From Pseudolabrys sp. (GTDB lineage Bacteria; Pseudomonadota; Alphaproteobacteria; Rhizobiales; Xanthobacteraceae): a stretch of DNA of 49,633 nt. The notes under the pieces were generated by a model that saw only the letters and a list, made by a program, of their open reading frames with translations, ran no database searches and had not been told where the DNA came from. Position numbers and translations under genes: made by a program. Below, piece by piece: positions 8,777-16,560 of this stretch (positions within the stretch are counted from its first letter, which is position 1; each line of letters begins with the position of its first letter). The stretch lies in assembly GCA_030684935.1 (NCBI GenBank), contig JAUXXH010000028.1, positions 1 through 49,633 of the forward strand, in the 5' to 3' direction.

Positions 8777-9679
8777 TCAATGACGATCTTTGGCCGCGCC
8801 ACTGATGGCCTTGAGCATGGCGGCGCGGCCGTCGTTGAGCGTCGCGCGCACACTGTCATGCTTGCCCAGCGCGCCCATTTCGCGCTGCCGCTTGACGGTG
8901 GCCTCCACCATCAAGGGCTCAAGGCCAAGCTCGCGCAGGGTGACGGCCGACTCTTCCATCTCGGCCGCGCGCCGTTCGCCATGGCTGGCCATGCGTTCGA
9001 TGTTGTAATCGCCCATCTGGCCGAAATCGAGCGCCGGGTAATTGTTCTTCATCGAGACCAGCACTTCGTCGAGCAGGCCGGCGCGCGATGCCGCCAGATA
9101 ACATTCGAGGGTGAGCGCCTCTATCCCCTTGATCATCACCGAGCGGATCATCTTGATCGCCGCCGCCTGGCCGGTGCCGCCGGGTATGACCTTGAGCTTC
9201 ATTTCCAGTTCGCCCAGCAGCGGCGCGATTTCGTCAGCATGCGGCCCGGCAATCAGCAGCGGCGTCTTGTGCCGGGCCGGATGGATCGGCGCGATCACCG
9301 CGACGTCGACATAGCGCGCCTTGCCGTCGAGAAGTTTCGCGGTCTCCTGCTTGCGGCCGGGCGACACCGAGTTGATGTCGAGGTAATAGGGATTGCCGGC
9401 GAGGTGCGGCTCGACCGAGCGGGCCGCCTCCAGGCTGGAGGCCGCGGTGACCGCGGAGATGACCATGTCGGTGTCGCGCACCGCATCGGCGGCGGACTCC
9501 GCCAGCCGCACGCCGGCCTGTTCGCCCGCGGCCTTGAGTTTGGCTCCCGCGCTTTCCGGAAACAGGATGTCCCAGGCGGCGATGCGCTCAATGCCCGCCT
9601 CGCGCAGGCCGGAGGCGACCGCCTGGCCGGCTTCGCCGAAGCCGATGAAGGAAATGCGGGGCGTGTTGCGGCGAGTCAT
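8777..9679 (-). CDS. NAD(P)-dependent dehydrogenase with DUF1932 domain
   Basis: A 300-residue cytosolic protein of the 6-phosphogluconate/3-hydroxyisobutyrate dehydrogenase superfamily. The Rossmann nucleotide loop is FIGFGEAG (residues 11-18), followed by the DINSVSPGRK block characteristic of this superfamily and a conserved Lys helix (AAIKMIRSVMIKGIEAL). The C-terminal all-helical part is DUF1932. DUF1932 dehydrogenases often occur in aromatic or hydroxy-acid catabolic clusters. It follows the aldo/keto reductase on the same strand with 80 bp between them. The substrate is not recognisable. Confidence 0.85.
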   Translation of the reverse strand: MTRRNTPRISFIGFGEAGQAVASGLREAGIERIAAWDILFPESAGAKLKAAGEQAGVRLAESAADAVRDTDMVISAVTAASSLEAARSVEPHLAGNPYYLDINSVSPGRKQETAKLLDGKARYVDVAVIAPIHPARHKTPLLIAGPHADEIAPLLGELEMKLKVIPGGTGQAAAIKMIRSVMIKGIEALTLECYLAASRAGLLDEVLVSMKNNYPALDFGQMGDYNIERMASHGERRAAEMEESAVTLRELGLEPLMVEATVKRQREMGALGKHDSVRATLNDGRAAMLKAISGAAKDRH

Positions 9680-9759
9680 GCTCGGTGATCCCTGGGTCGT
9701 TTATTGATTGCCGCCATCGTAGAGCATTCCGGCCCGCGCGTCCCCGGCAGGTGAGGCAG

Positions 9760-10602
9760 CTACAGCATCGCCAGCGGCGTGGCCTTGCGCGGCGGCGGAA
9801 ACGCCTGGTCCAGCGTGGCGAGATCGGCGGCGGTCAGCCGCAGCTCCAACGCCGCGAGGTTCTCCTCGACATGGGCGAGCGTCGACGCCTTGGGAATGGT
9901 GACGAGGCCGTCCTGCCGCAGCAGCCAGGCCAGCGCCACCTGCGCCGGCGTTGCGCCATGCCGCAAACCGACCGCGCGCAAGGCGGCATGGCCGAGCAGA
10001 CGGCCTTGTTCGATCGGCGAGTAGGCCATGACCGGCATCTTGTGCTGCCGGCACCACGGCATCAGGTCGAATTCGATACCGCGCCGCGTCAGATTGTACA
10101 GCACCTGGCTGGTGGCGCAGGCGCTGCCGCCGGGCAGGGCGGCCACCTCCTGCATATCGTCGATACCAAAATTGCTGACGCCCCAGTCGCCGATCTTGCC
10201 GGCCTTCACCAGCGCGGCGAAGGCCTCCAGCGTTTCGGCCAACGGCTCGGCGCCACGCCAGTGCAACAAATAGAGATCGATGCGGTCGGTCTTGAGCCGT
10301 TTCAGGCTGCCCTCGCAGGCGGCAATGGTGCCGCGTCTGCTGGCATTCTCGGGTAGCACCTTGCTGACAATGAACACGCTGTCGCGCCGCGGCCCGACCG
10401 CGTCGGCAACAATCGCCTCGGCCTCGCCATCGCCATACATCTCGGCGGTGTCGATCAGCGTCACGCCAAGCGCCAGACCGTGTCGCAGCGCGGCGACCTC
10501 ATCGGCGCGGCGCGGCGCGCTCTCCCCCATGCGCCAGGTGCCGAGGCCGTAAACCGGCATCGTCGCGCCGGAAGGGAGGGTGACGGTGGGGATGGGGGGC
10601 AT
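9760..10602 (-). CDS. Aldo/keto reductase
   Basis: A 280-residue NAD(P)H-dependent oxidoreductase with a TIM-barrel fold. The catalytic tetrad is complete: D51 and Y56 (LIDTAEMYGDGEAE), K81 (IVSKVLPENA) and H114 (LYLLHWRG). The C-terminal cofactor-binding segment IPKAS is present. ATG at 10602 (MPPIPTV) is chosen; the longer frame would begin at a TTG inside a 28-bp palindrome. It lies between the VOC dioxygenase-like gene (51 bp upstream) and the DUF1932 dehydrogenase (80 bp downstream) on the same strand, so the three may be cotranscribed and reduce aldehyde intermediates of one pathway. Confidence 0.9.
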   Translation of the reverse strand: MPPIPTVTLPSGATMPVYGLGTWRMGESAPRRADEVAALRHGLALGVTLIDTAEMYGDGEAEAIVADAVGPRRDSVFIVSKVLPENASRRGTIAACEGSLKRLKTDRIDLYLLHWRGAEPLAETLEAFAALVKAGKIGDWGVSNFGIDDMQEVAALPGGSACATSQVLYNLTRRGIEFDLMPWCRQHKMPVMAYSPIEQGRLLGHAALRAVGLRHGATPAQVALAWLLRQDGLVTIPKASTLAHVEENLAALELRLTAADLATLDQAFPPPRKATPLAML

Positions 10603-10616
10603 GGCTGTCCGTGTCG

Positions 10617-10644
10617 TTATACGCAAACCGCAGTTTGCGTATAA
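10617..10644. promoter_or_regulatory. Perfect 28-bp palindrome, candidate operator or mRNA hairpin
   Basis: TTATACGCAAAC / GTTTGCGTATAA form a perfect 12-bp inverted repeat around CGCA. It sits between the stop of the VOC gene (10654) and the chosen start of the aldo/keto reductase gene (10602). There is no T-run, so it is not a standard terminator. The AT-rich outer ends and even spacing fit either an operator for a dimeric repressor or a stem-loop in the intercistronic RNA. Confidence 0.55.
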
Positions 10645-10653
10645 TTCGGGTCC

Positions 10654-11613
10654 TTACTTGTGTTCCGCCACCGGCGTACCGTGGGTGTGGAAGGACTCGA
10701 TGGTCTTCAGGCCCCAGGCCTGGCCCTTCATGCGTTCCGCCTCGGTCCAGGTGATCGGCTTCCAGTCCGGCGCCAGAATAAGCCGCGCGCCGGCATTGGC
10801 CACTTCGACGCGGTTGCCGCCCGGCTCGTAGACGTAAAGGAAGAATGTCTGCTGCACCGCGTGCTTGTGCGGCCCGGTCTCGATGTGCACGCCGTTCTCC
10901 AGGAAAATGTCGGCGGCCAGCAGCACCTCCTCGCGCGAGTTCAGCGCGTAGGTGATGTGATGAAAGCGGCCGGGAATGCCGGTGTGGTCGCGCGTATAGG
11001 CGAAGTCGTAGGATTTGTTGGTGGCGGTGAACCATATGCCGGCCTCGGAACCGTCATTGAGCACGATGCGCTCGGTCAGCCGGAAGCCGAGATAGTCCTC
11101 GAAGAACTTGCGGCAGGCGGAGATGTCCGCCGCCAGCCCGTTCCAGTGGTCGAGCCGGCGCACGTTGCAGCCGCGGCCGGGAAACCGTTGCGCCTGGTTC
11201 TTCAGCGACGGCTTGAGTTCGGGCGGCGCCTCGTACCATTCGGTGTCATAATAGAGTTCGATGACGTGGCCGTCGGGATCCTTGCAGACGAAGGTCTTGC
11301 CGTGGCCGAGATCGCCGTCGGTCCAGCCGACGTCGAAGCCCGACCCCTTCAGCGCCATGGCCCGGCGTTCCAGCGCCTGCTCCGAGCGGGTGCGATAGGC
11401 GACATGGGCCATGCCGTTGGTCTTGGACGCCGTCAGCTTGAGCGAATAGCGCTCGTAGTCGTCATAGGCGCGCAAATAGATGCTGTCGCCTTTCGCGCCG
11501 CTTTCGGTCATGCCCATGACGTCGATGAAGAAGCGCGCGCTGGCGTCGAAGGTCGGCGTCAGCAGTTCGAGATGCCCAAGATGGGCGATGTCGTAGATCT
11601 GTTCCGGCTGCAC
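10654..11613 (-). CDS. VOC-family extradiol dioxygenase-like protein
   Basis: A 319-residue protein made of two vicinal-oxygen-chelate modules, resembling type I extradiol (catechol 2,3-) dioxygenases. The expected Fe(II) ligands of the C-terminal module are present: H156 (RRLDHWNG), H218 or H219 (GRFHHITYAL) and E270 (GGNRVEVANAG), with the catalytic-type His/Tyr context TRDHTGIPG. GTG at 11613 (MQPEQIYDIAHLGHLELL) is chosen because homologs start here; the frame is open much further upstream but that part overlaps the acyltransferase gene. It would cleave a catecholic ring; the substrate is unknown. It heads the run VOC, aldo/keto reductase, DUF1932 dehydrogenase. Confidence 0.85.
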   Translation of the reverse strand: MQPEQIYDIAHLGHLELLTPTFDASARFFIDVMGMTESGAKGDSIYLRAYDDYERYSLKLTASKTNGMAHVAYRTRSEQALERRAMALKGSGFDVGWTDGDLGHGKTFVCKDPDGHVIELYYDTEWYEAPPELKPSLKNQAQRFPGRGCNVRRLDHWNGLAADISACRKFFEDYLGFRLTERIVLNDGSEAGIWFTATNKSYDFAYTRDHTGIPGRFHHITYALNSREEVLLAADIFLENGVHIETGPHKHAVQQTFFLYVYEPGGNRVEVANAGARLILAPDWKPITWTEAERMKGQAWGLKTIESFHTHGTPVAEHK

Positions 11614-11686
11614 AGGCGTCGCTCGCTTCCAGCGGGTTTTCGTTGACGCATAAAGCCACGGTCGACCGCCGTGGTCAAAGGCGGCG

Positions 11687-12790
11687 TCAGGCCACGGGCC
11701 GGGGCGCCGGCTGTTTGGCAAAGCCGCCCAGCCGCGATGTGAACCAGGCGCCGGCCTTGCGTGACAGCGTGACGGCGGCGTCATTGAACGGGCTGAAAGC
11801 GATGGCGCAGAGGAAGGCCACCGGGATGGTGGCGGCGCCGACGATCCAGCGCTGCGCCGATGCCTCCCAGCCGAGCGCGGACACAAAATCCAGCCCGCGC
11901 ACGGAGAAGGCATAGATCACAGCCGCCTGCACCAGGTAGAGCGGAAACGAAATCCAGCCGAGAAAATGGGCGAGGCGGTTTTCGAACAGGCGGCGCGCCG
12001 GGGGAAAGAAGGCGACGCCGGCGGTGAGCGCGGTCGCGCAGAGGATGTAGTGCATTCCGAACCACAGGTTCAGGAACAGGCTCAGCACGATGCCCCCCGC
12101 GCAAAGCGCAACGCCGATCCGCGCTAGGCCATTGCTCCCTTCGAAGTGCCTGTAGACCTCGGCGATGATGATGCCGCCGATGAACAGCGCGTAAAAACTT
12201 TGCCACGCCGTCAGCACGATGAAGGTGAGCGCGAACACCCACATCCGCAGCGGCCAGCCGCGCACCAGCGCCAAAATTCCGAACACCAGGAACGAGCCGA
12301 AGAACTCGTAGGACATCGTCCACAGCGGCGGATTGTAGGTCGCCGCGTCCGAGTAATCGAAAAACACCGTGACCAGCGAGAACGTCAGAAGTCCTTCGAG
12401 GCTGGGAGTGAATTGCAGGAAATTGCCGAGCGGTGCCGGGCGCAGCTCTGCCGGCCCGATGACGCCGGTGATCATGAGCAGATAAGTGATGGCGCAGATC
12501 GCGAAGATCGGAATGACCAGCCGGACGTAGCGTCCGGCGGCGATCCGGACGAGGCCGCGGGCGTCGCCGGTGTTCAGATAGCGGATCGACAGCGAGAAGC
12601 CGGAGACGACGAAGAAGACGCACACCGCCAGCGTGCCATTGAGAAAGAACACCCGCGCCCACAGCGCGCGGTCTTCCATCAGCGCGTTGGCGGGCAGGCC
12701 GTCGATGAAGACGTGATAGAACAGCACCGCCACCGCAGCCCAGCCGCGCAAGCCGTCGAGGAAGTCATATCGTTTGGCGGCGTCCGGCAT
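11687..12790 (-). CDS. Membrane acyltransferase, acyltransferase-3 (OafA/YrhL-like) family
   Basis: A 367-residue inner-membrane protein with about ten hydrophobic segments. The family signature is at the N-terminus (FLDGLRGWAAVAVLFYH, His at residue 26) and VVSGFSLSIRY follows. Family members transfer acetyl or other acyl groups to cell-surface polysaccharides, LPS or small molecules. Length is normal for the membrane domain alone; no SGNH domain is attached. It is 73 bp upstream of the VOC gene on the same strand. A role in envelope decoration is the usual one, but the neighbours give no specific support. Confidence 0.88.
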   Translation of the reverse strand: MPDAAKRYDFLDGLRGWAAVAVLFYHVFIDGLPANALMEDRALWARVFFLNGTLAVCVFFVVSGFSLSIRYLNTGDARGLVRIAAGRYVRLVIPIFAICAITYLLMITGVIGPAELRPAPLGNFLQFTPSLEGLLTFSLVTVFFDYSDAATYNPPLWTMSYEFFGSFLVFGILALVRGWPLRMWVFALTFIVLTAWQSFYALFIGGIIIAEVYRHFEGSNGLARIGVALCAGGIVLSLFLNLWFGMHYILCATALTAGVAFFPPARRLFENRLAHFLGWISFPLYLVQAAVIYAFSVRGLDFVSALGWEASAQRWIVGAATIPVAFLCAIAFSPFNDAAVTLSRKAGAWFTSRLGGFAKQPAPRPVA

Positions 12791-12922
12791 GACGGCGATT
12801 GAAGGGTTTTCCGGTTAATTTGACGTGTATCCCGCCCCCCGGCCGTCGCCCTTGGGCAAAGGGCTTATTGCGCGCATCGGTCGCTCGGCACAGACTGAAA
12901 CGGGACAACAGGACACTTCAAC

Positions 12923-13543
12923 ATGAACGGGCCACCGATTTCGCGAGGCTTTCGCGGGCGCGGCCGCGGCAGTGACGCCAGCGCGCGGGTGCCGCCGGGC
13001 CAGCATCTGGTCACCGACTTTCCGGTGCTGTCGGCGGGACCGACGCCGCCGGCGGATTTGGCCAACTGGCGCTTCGCCATCGACGATGGCGACAGCCCGG
13101 TGGGTGAATGGAGCTGGGAGCAGTTCAACGCGCTGCCGCAAACCGACCTGACGGTCGACATCCACTGCGTCACCACCTGGTCGAAGCTCGACACCAGCTG
13201 GCGCGGCGTGACGATCGATGCGTTGCTGGAGGCGGCCGGGCTGGCCGAGCCGCCGGGACCGTTCGCGCTGATCCATTGCGACGGCGGTTATACCACCAAT
13301 GTTCCGTCCGAAGATCTGGTCGACGGCAAGGCGATGATCGCGACGCAATTCGACGGCGAAGCGCTCGATCCCGAACACGGCGGACCGGCGCGGCTGCTGG
13401 TGCCGCATCTCTATTTCTGGAAGAGCGCCAAATGGGTGCAGCGCATCCAGTTCCTCGACAGCGAGGTTCCCGGCTTCTGGGAAGAGAACGGCTATCACAT
13501 CTACGGCGACCCGTGGCGCGAGCAGCGTTATGACGGCGACTGA
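12923..13543 (+). CDS. Molybdopterin-dependent sulfite oxidase-like protein
   Basis: A 206-residue protein of the sulfite oxidase/YedY molybdopterin domain. The Cys expected to coordinate molybdenum is C82 in VDIHCVTTWSKLD, and later family blocks GGYTTNVP, GGPARLLVPHLYFWKSAKWV and FWEENGYH are present. There is no signal peptide, Tat motif or heme domain, so it is probably cytosolic and needs a partner for electron transfer. The next gene, a flavin reductase, overlaps it by 14 bp and is the obvious partner. The physiological substrate is unknown. Confidence 0.88.
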   Translation: MNGPPISRGFRGRGRGSDASARVPPGQHLVTDFPVLSAGPTPPADLANWRFAIDDGDSPVGEWSWEQFNALPQTDLTVDIHCVTTWSKLDTSWRGVTIDALLEAAGLAEPPGPFALIHCDGGYTTNVPSEDLVDGKAMIATQFDGEALDPEHGGPARLLVPHLYFWKSAKWVQRIQFLDSEVPGFWEENGYHIYGDPWREQRYDGD

Positions 13544-14294
13544 AAAGTCCACATCGGCGCCGCGGCGTCTGCAGTGGATGACGGCAACGGTTCGCGATGT
13601 GCTCGACGAGACGCCGCGGGTGCGCAGCCTGGTGCTCGACATTCCCGGTTGGCCTGGTCATCGCGCCGGCCAGCATGTCGATGTCCGGCTCACGTCGGAA
13701 GACGGCTATCAGGCGCAGCGCAGCTATTCGGTCGCTTCGCCGCCGGAAGCGCCGCAGGTGATGCTGACGGTCGAACGGCTCCCTGACGGCGAAGTGTCGT
13801 CTTATCTGGCAGGCGACCTGCGGGTGGGGGATAGCTTCGAATTGCGCGGGCCGATCGGCGGCTACTTCGTCTGGATCGCGGCGCTCGGCGGCCCGCTATT
13901 TCTGGTCGGCGGCGGCTCCGGTATCGTGCCGCTGATGGCGATGCTGCGGCACCGGGCTGCGGCGTCATCGCAGGTTGCGGCGACGCTGCTGTATTCGTCG
14001 CGCACCGCAGCCGACATCATATACCGGAGCGAGCTCGACCGACTGGCGGGGAAGGGCGACGCGTTCAGGCTCGTGCACACGCTGACGCGCGAGCGACCGT
14101 CCGGCTGGACCGGCCTGGCGCGCCGGATCGATCGCGCCATGCTGGCGGAGACGGCCTTTACGCCGGAGGCCAGCCCGCGCATCTTTATCTGCGGACCGAC
14201 ACCGTTCGTCGAAACCGCCGCGACTCATCTGCGCGACCTCGGCCACACGGCGCATCTGATCAAGACCGAGCGTTTCGGCCCCAGCGGACGCTAG
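13530..14294 (+). CDS. FAD/NAD(P)-binding ferredoxin-reductase-like oxidoreductase
   Basis: A 254-residue ferredoxin-NADP+ reductase-fold protein. FAD-binding RSYSVAS is at residues 64-70, the NAD(P)-binding loop VGGGSGIVP at 126-134, and the C-terminal CGPTPFVE begins at residue 221. No 2Fe-2S domain is attached, unlike phthalate or vanillate reductases. The start overlaps the end of the molybdopterin gene by 14 bp, indicating translational coupling. Inference: it passes electrons between NAD(P)H and the molybdoenzyme. A terminator follows at once. Confidence 0.9.
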   Translation: MTATEKSTSAPRRLQWMTATVRDVLDETPRVRSLVLDIPGWPGHRAGQHVDVRLTSEDGYQAQRSYSVASPPEAPQVMLTVERLPDGEVSSYLAGDLRVGDSFELRGPIGGYFVWIAALGGPLFLVGGGSGIVPLMAMLRHRAAASSQVAATLLYSSRTAADIIYRSELDRLAGKGDAFRLVHTLTRERPSGWTGLARRIDRAMLAETAFTPEASPRIFICGPTPFVETAATHLRDLGHTAHLIKTERFGPSGR

Positions 14295-14300
14295 ACAAAG

Positions 14301-14328
14301 AAAAGCCGCCGACGCCGGCGGCTTTCTT
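14301..14328 (+). terminator. Rho-independent terminator after the reductase gene
   Basis: A GCCGCCG/CGGCGGC hairpin flanked by AAAA on the left and TTTCTT on the right lies 7 bases after the stop at 14294. It could also serve the minus-strand pilin gene that ends at 14350. Confidence 0.8.
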
Positions 14329-14349
14329 CAGCTCAAGCCACGTGTGGCG

Positions 14350-14511
14350 CTACTTGAGCTGGTCGGAGATGCTTTTGAACTTGGTGTTCAGGGTGGTGCC
14401 GAGGCCGTTGACGACGGCGATGATGGCCACCGAGATGCCGGCGGCGATCAGGCCGTATTCAATGGCGGTGGCGCCGCTTTCGTCTTTCAGAAACGCTACA
14501 AGCTTGGACAT
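14350..14511 (-). CDS. Flp/Fap-type class IVb pilin
   Basis: A 53-residue prepilin. The leader ends at G13, followed by ATAIEYGLIAAGISVAIIAV, which has the Glu+5 and Tyr+6 and hydrophobic helix diagnostic of Flp pilins. ATG at 14511 has GGAGT upstream. By family it is processed by a TadV/CpaA-type peptidase and assembled by Tad machinery into adhesive pili. No tad/cpa genes are nearby, so it is an orphan copy in this window. Confidence 0.92.
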   Translation of the reverse strand: MSKLVAFLKDESGATAIEYGLIAAGISVAIIAVVNGLGTTLNTKFKSISDQLK

Positions 14512-14673
14512 GAGTGGTACTCCGTTTTGTGAACAGGGTGCCAACCTAGGCCTGACAAGCTAACGATGCGTTCTGAGATCACCTCAAATGCGTTAATGCG
14601 CGTTTATGATGGGTGGTAAAATTTTCGGTTTTGCGGACCTGCAATGGGAACCTTTCGGCACACGCCAGTTCGT

Positions 14674-15366
14674 TCAGGCATCTTCGGGATTGTCGACGTA
14701 AACGAGGCCTGCTTTCGCCAGCGGTTCGCGCATGTTGTACATGTCGAGCCCGAGAATGCCGGCAGCCAGTTTCTGGCGTTTGGCTTCTTCGTCGTCAGCG
14801 CGCTTCTGCGCCCTGGCCGCAACCTCGACCGCGAGCTTGTTCGGCACGATGACGACGCCGTCGTCGTCGGCCACCACCACGTCGCCGGGAATGACGTTGA
14901 CGCCGGCGCAGACCACCGGAATGTTGACCGCGCCGAGCGTGGCTTTGACCGTGCCCTTGGCCGAGATCGCCCGCGACCAGACCGGGAAGCCCATCTCCTT
15001 CAGCGTCGCCACGTCGCGGCAGCCGGCATCGATGACGAGGCCCTTGACGCCGCGCGCCTTCAGCGAGGTGGCGAGCAGATCACCGAACATGCCGTCGGTA
15101 TTGTCGGCGGTGCAGCCGAGCACGACGATGTCGCCGGGCTGGCACTGTTCGATGGCGACGTGGATCATCCAGTTGTCGCCGGGCTGAGCCAGGATGGTGA
15201 CGGCGGGACCGGCGATCGATGCGCCAGCCCAGATCGGCCGCATATAGGGCTTCATCAGGCCGGAGCGGCCAAGCGCTTCATGCACGGTCGAGACGCCGAG
15301 CGCCTGCATGGTGCCGATGGCGTTGGCATCGGCGCGCCTGATTTTGCGAACGACGCCGGGCTTCAT
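14674..15366 (-). CDS. galC: 4-carboxy-4-hydroxy-2-oxoadipate aldolase (RraA-like fold)
   Basis: A 230-residue member of the RraA-like/HMG-CHA aldolase family. The substrate- and metal-binding pair R117-D118 is in VIDAGCRDV, and [20 protein letters not shown] plus FGDLLATS are typical of the aldolases and not of true RraA. By family it cleaves 4-carboxy-4-hydroxy-2-oxoadipate to pyruvate and oxaloacetate and decarboxylates oxaloacetate. ATG at 15366 has AGGAGA upstream. It lies just downstream of galB on the same strand, separated only by a palindromic repeat, which supports the pathway call. Confidence 0.87.
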   Translation of the reverse strand: MKPGVVRKIRRADANAIGTMQALGVSTVHEALGRSGLMKPYMRPIWAGASIAGPAVTILAQPGDNWMIHVAIEQCQPGDIVVLGCTADNTDGMFGDLLATSLKARGVKGLVIDAGCRDVATLKEMGFPVWSRAISAKGTVKATLGAVNIPVVCAGVNVIPGDVVVADDDGVVIVPNKLAVEVAARAQKRADDEEAKRQKLAAGILGLDMYNMREPLAKAGLVYVDNPEDA

Positions 15367-15380
15367 TTGGTTCTCCTGGA

Positions 15381-15504
15381 TTGTCCCGGACGCGGTGCAG
15401 CGCGGGAGCGTTGCACCGCGGTGCCGGGACCTTAGCAAATTCGGAAGTGTGACGATCCCGGGTCTGCGGGCGCAACATTTCATGTTGCGCCGCGCCCGGG
15501 ACAA
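15381..15504. repeat. Palindromic interspersed repeat, family B (copy 1)
   Basis: An element of about 124 bp between galB and galC with perfect outer inverted ends TTGTCCCGG/CCGGGACAA and further internal hairpins. The core at 15452-15469 (ACGATCCCGGGTCTGCGG) matches 21843-21860 at 17 of 18 positions, defining a family with the element before urtE. Confidence 0.8.
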
Positions 15505-15511
15505 GAAAGGC

Positions 15512-16237
15512 CTACCCCAGTTCCGTCGCCACCCGCGGGAACAGGGTCTGATAGGCCTCGCCATAGGTCATCGGCACGCCGGTATTGCGGGAGCCCTGAA
15601 TGCCGCGGTTCAGCGCGACGCGCTCGTAATAGCCCCACAAATGCTTCTGCGCGGCCAGGATCTGGAACGCCTTGTATTTCTGATCCCAGACCTCGTCGAT
15701 CTTGAGAATGAGGTCGGGCTTGTAGTTGCACTGTTCCGGCTGGTGCGGTTCGAACAGGAAGACCGGCGGCGCCGAATATTTGTACTTCGCGCCCGGCTTG
15801 TGGCCCATGGCCTGCGCGACAACGCGCGTCTCCTGGGCGAAATGCGCGGCGTTCGGATGATCGAAATTGTACGGGTCTTCGAGCGCGTGGGTCAGCACGA
15901 AGGCGGGGTTGAGTTCGCGGTAAATGTCGACCATGCGGTCGAAGTGCTGCTCGTTAAGCTTGAGCGGATAGTCGCCGCAGTCGAAGAACTCGATCTCGGC
16001 GCCCAGCAGCGCGGCGGCGCGCTCGGCTTCGTCCTTGCGCCTGGCCTTGACCGACTCCAGCGTGGCGCCGGCTTCCTTCCAGGCGAACTGGCTTTCGCCG
16101 CGCTCGCCGAACGACATGCAGACGATCTTGACCCGGTAGCCCTTTTTGGCGTGCAGGGCGACGGCGCCGCCGGCGCGCCAGACGAAGTCGCCGGGGTGGG
16201 CGGTGATGACGAGCCCGGTCTTGCCTTGGTCGGCCAT
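15512..16237 (-). CDS. galB: 4-oxalomesaconate hydratase (PIG-L deacetylase fold)
   Basis: A 241-residue protein of the PIG-L/LmbE fold that matches GalB rather than sugar deacetylases. The N-terminal motif is [12 protein letters not shown] (residues 13-24), followed by [33 protein letters not shown] and FEPHQPEQC, all typical of GalB as I know it from Pseudomonas. By family it hydrates 4-oxalomesaconate to 4-carboxy-4-hydroxy-2-oxoadipate in gallate or protocatechuate 4,5-cleavage. ATG at 16237. The aldolase for its product is encoded directly downstream. Confidence 0.87.
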   Translation of the reverse strand: MADQGKTGLVITAHPGDFVWRAGGAVALHAKKGYRVKIVCMSFGERGESQFAWKEAGATLESVKARRKDEAERAAALLGAEIEFFDCGDYPLKLNEQHFDRMVDIYRELNPAFVLTHALEDPYNFDHPNAAHFAQETRVVAQAMGHKPGAKYKYSAPPVFLFEPHQPEQCNYKPDLILKIDEVWDQKYKAFQILAAQKHLWGYYERVALNRGIQGSRNTGVPMTYGEAYQTLFPRVATELG

Positions 16238-16560
16238 GCTTGAGGTCTCTCTGCGGTATCGGTGTGGTGCGGTCGGGAGGTCGGGTGGGTTGGAGCGTAT
16301 TCAGCCGCGACCGGCCATCGCGTCAAGCCGGAGCGGCAGCAACATCTCTGGAACGCAGCGCACAATATTTGAGAGGGATGCCTAATAATTAGACAGTAAT
16401 AGTTCCGTCGCAATGATGACTTTCTGGGCACGTCCTACATAGTCCATAAAAAACAAACGGTTAACACGCTTCTGCAACCTTGGCACAGGGCTTGCGAAAC
16501 CCTTCCCGCGCGAAAGTCGCAGGGATTAAACGCGCGCGTCAAACGCAGGGGATTTCGCTC
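16238..16560. other. Divergent promoter region between galB and urtA
   Basis: No gene is seen. The part near 16370-16470 is AT-rich. It contains the sigma-54 type promoter at 16481-16495 listed separately. I found no convincing paired NtrC site by eye. Confidence 0.6.
16481..16495 (+). promoter_or_regulatory. Sigma-54 (RpoN) promoter upstream of urtA
   Basis: TGGCACAGGGCTTGC matches the sigma-54 consensus TGGCAC-N5-TTGC with the invariant GG (-24) and GC (-12) exactly ten bases apart. Transcription would start near 16506, about 55 bases before the urtA start at 16561. Nitrogen-limited, NtrC-activated expression is the expected regulation of urea uptake. Confidence 0.85.

Noticed and set aside
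11614..11913. N-terminal extension of the VOC gene to 11913
   Set aside because: The extra 100 codons overlap the acyltransferase gene in another frame and have no family similarity; homologs start at the GTG at 11613.
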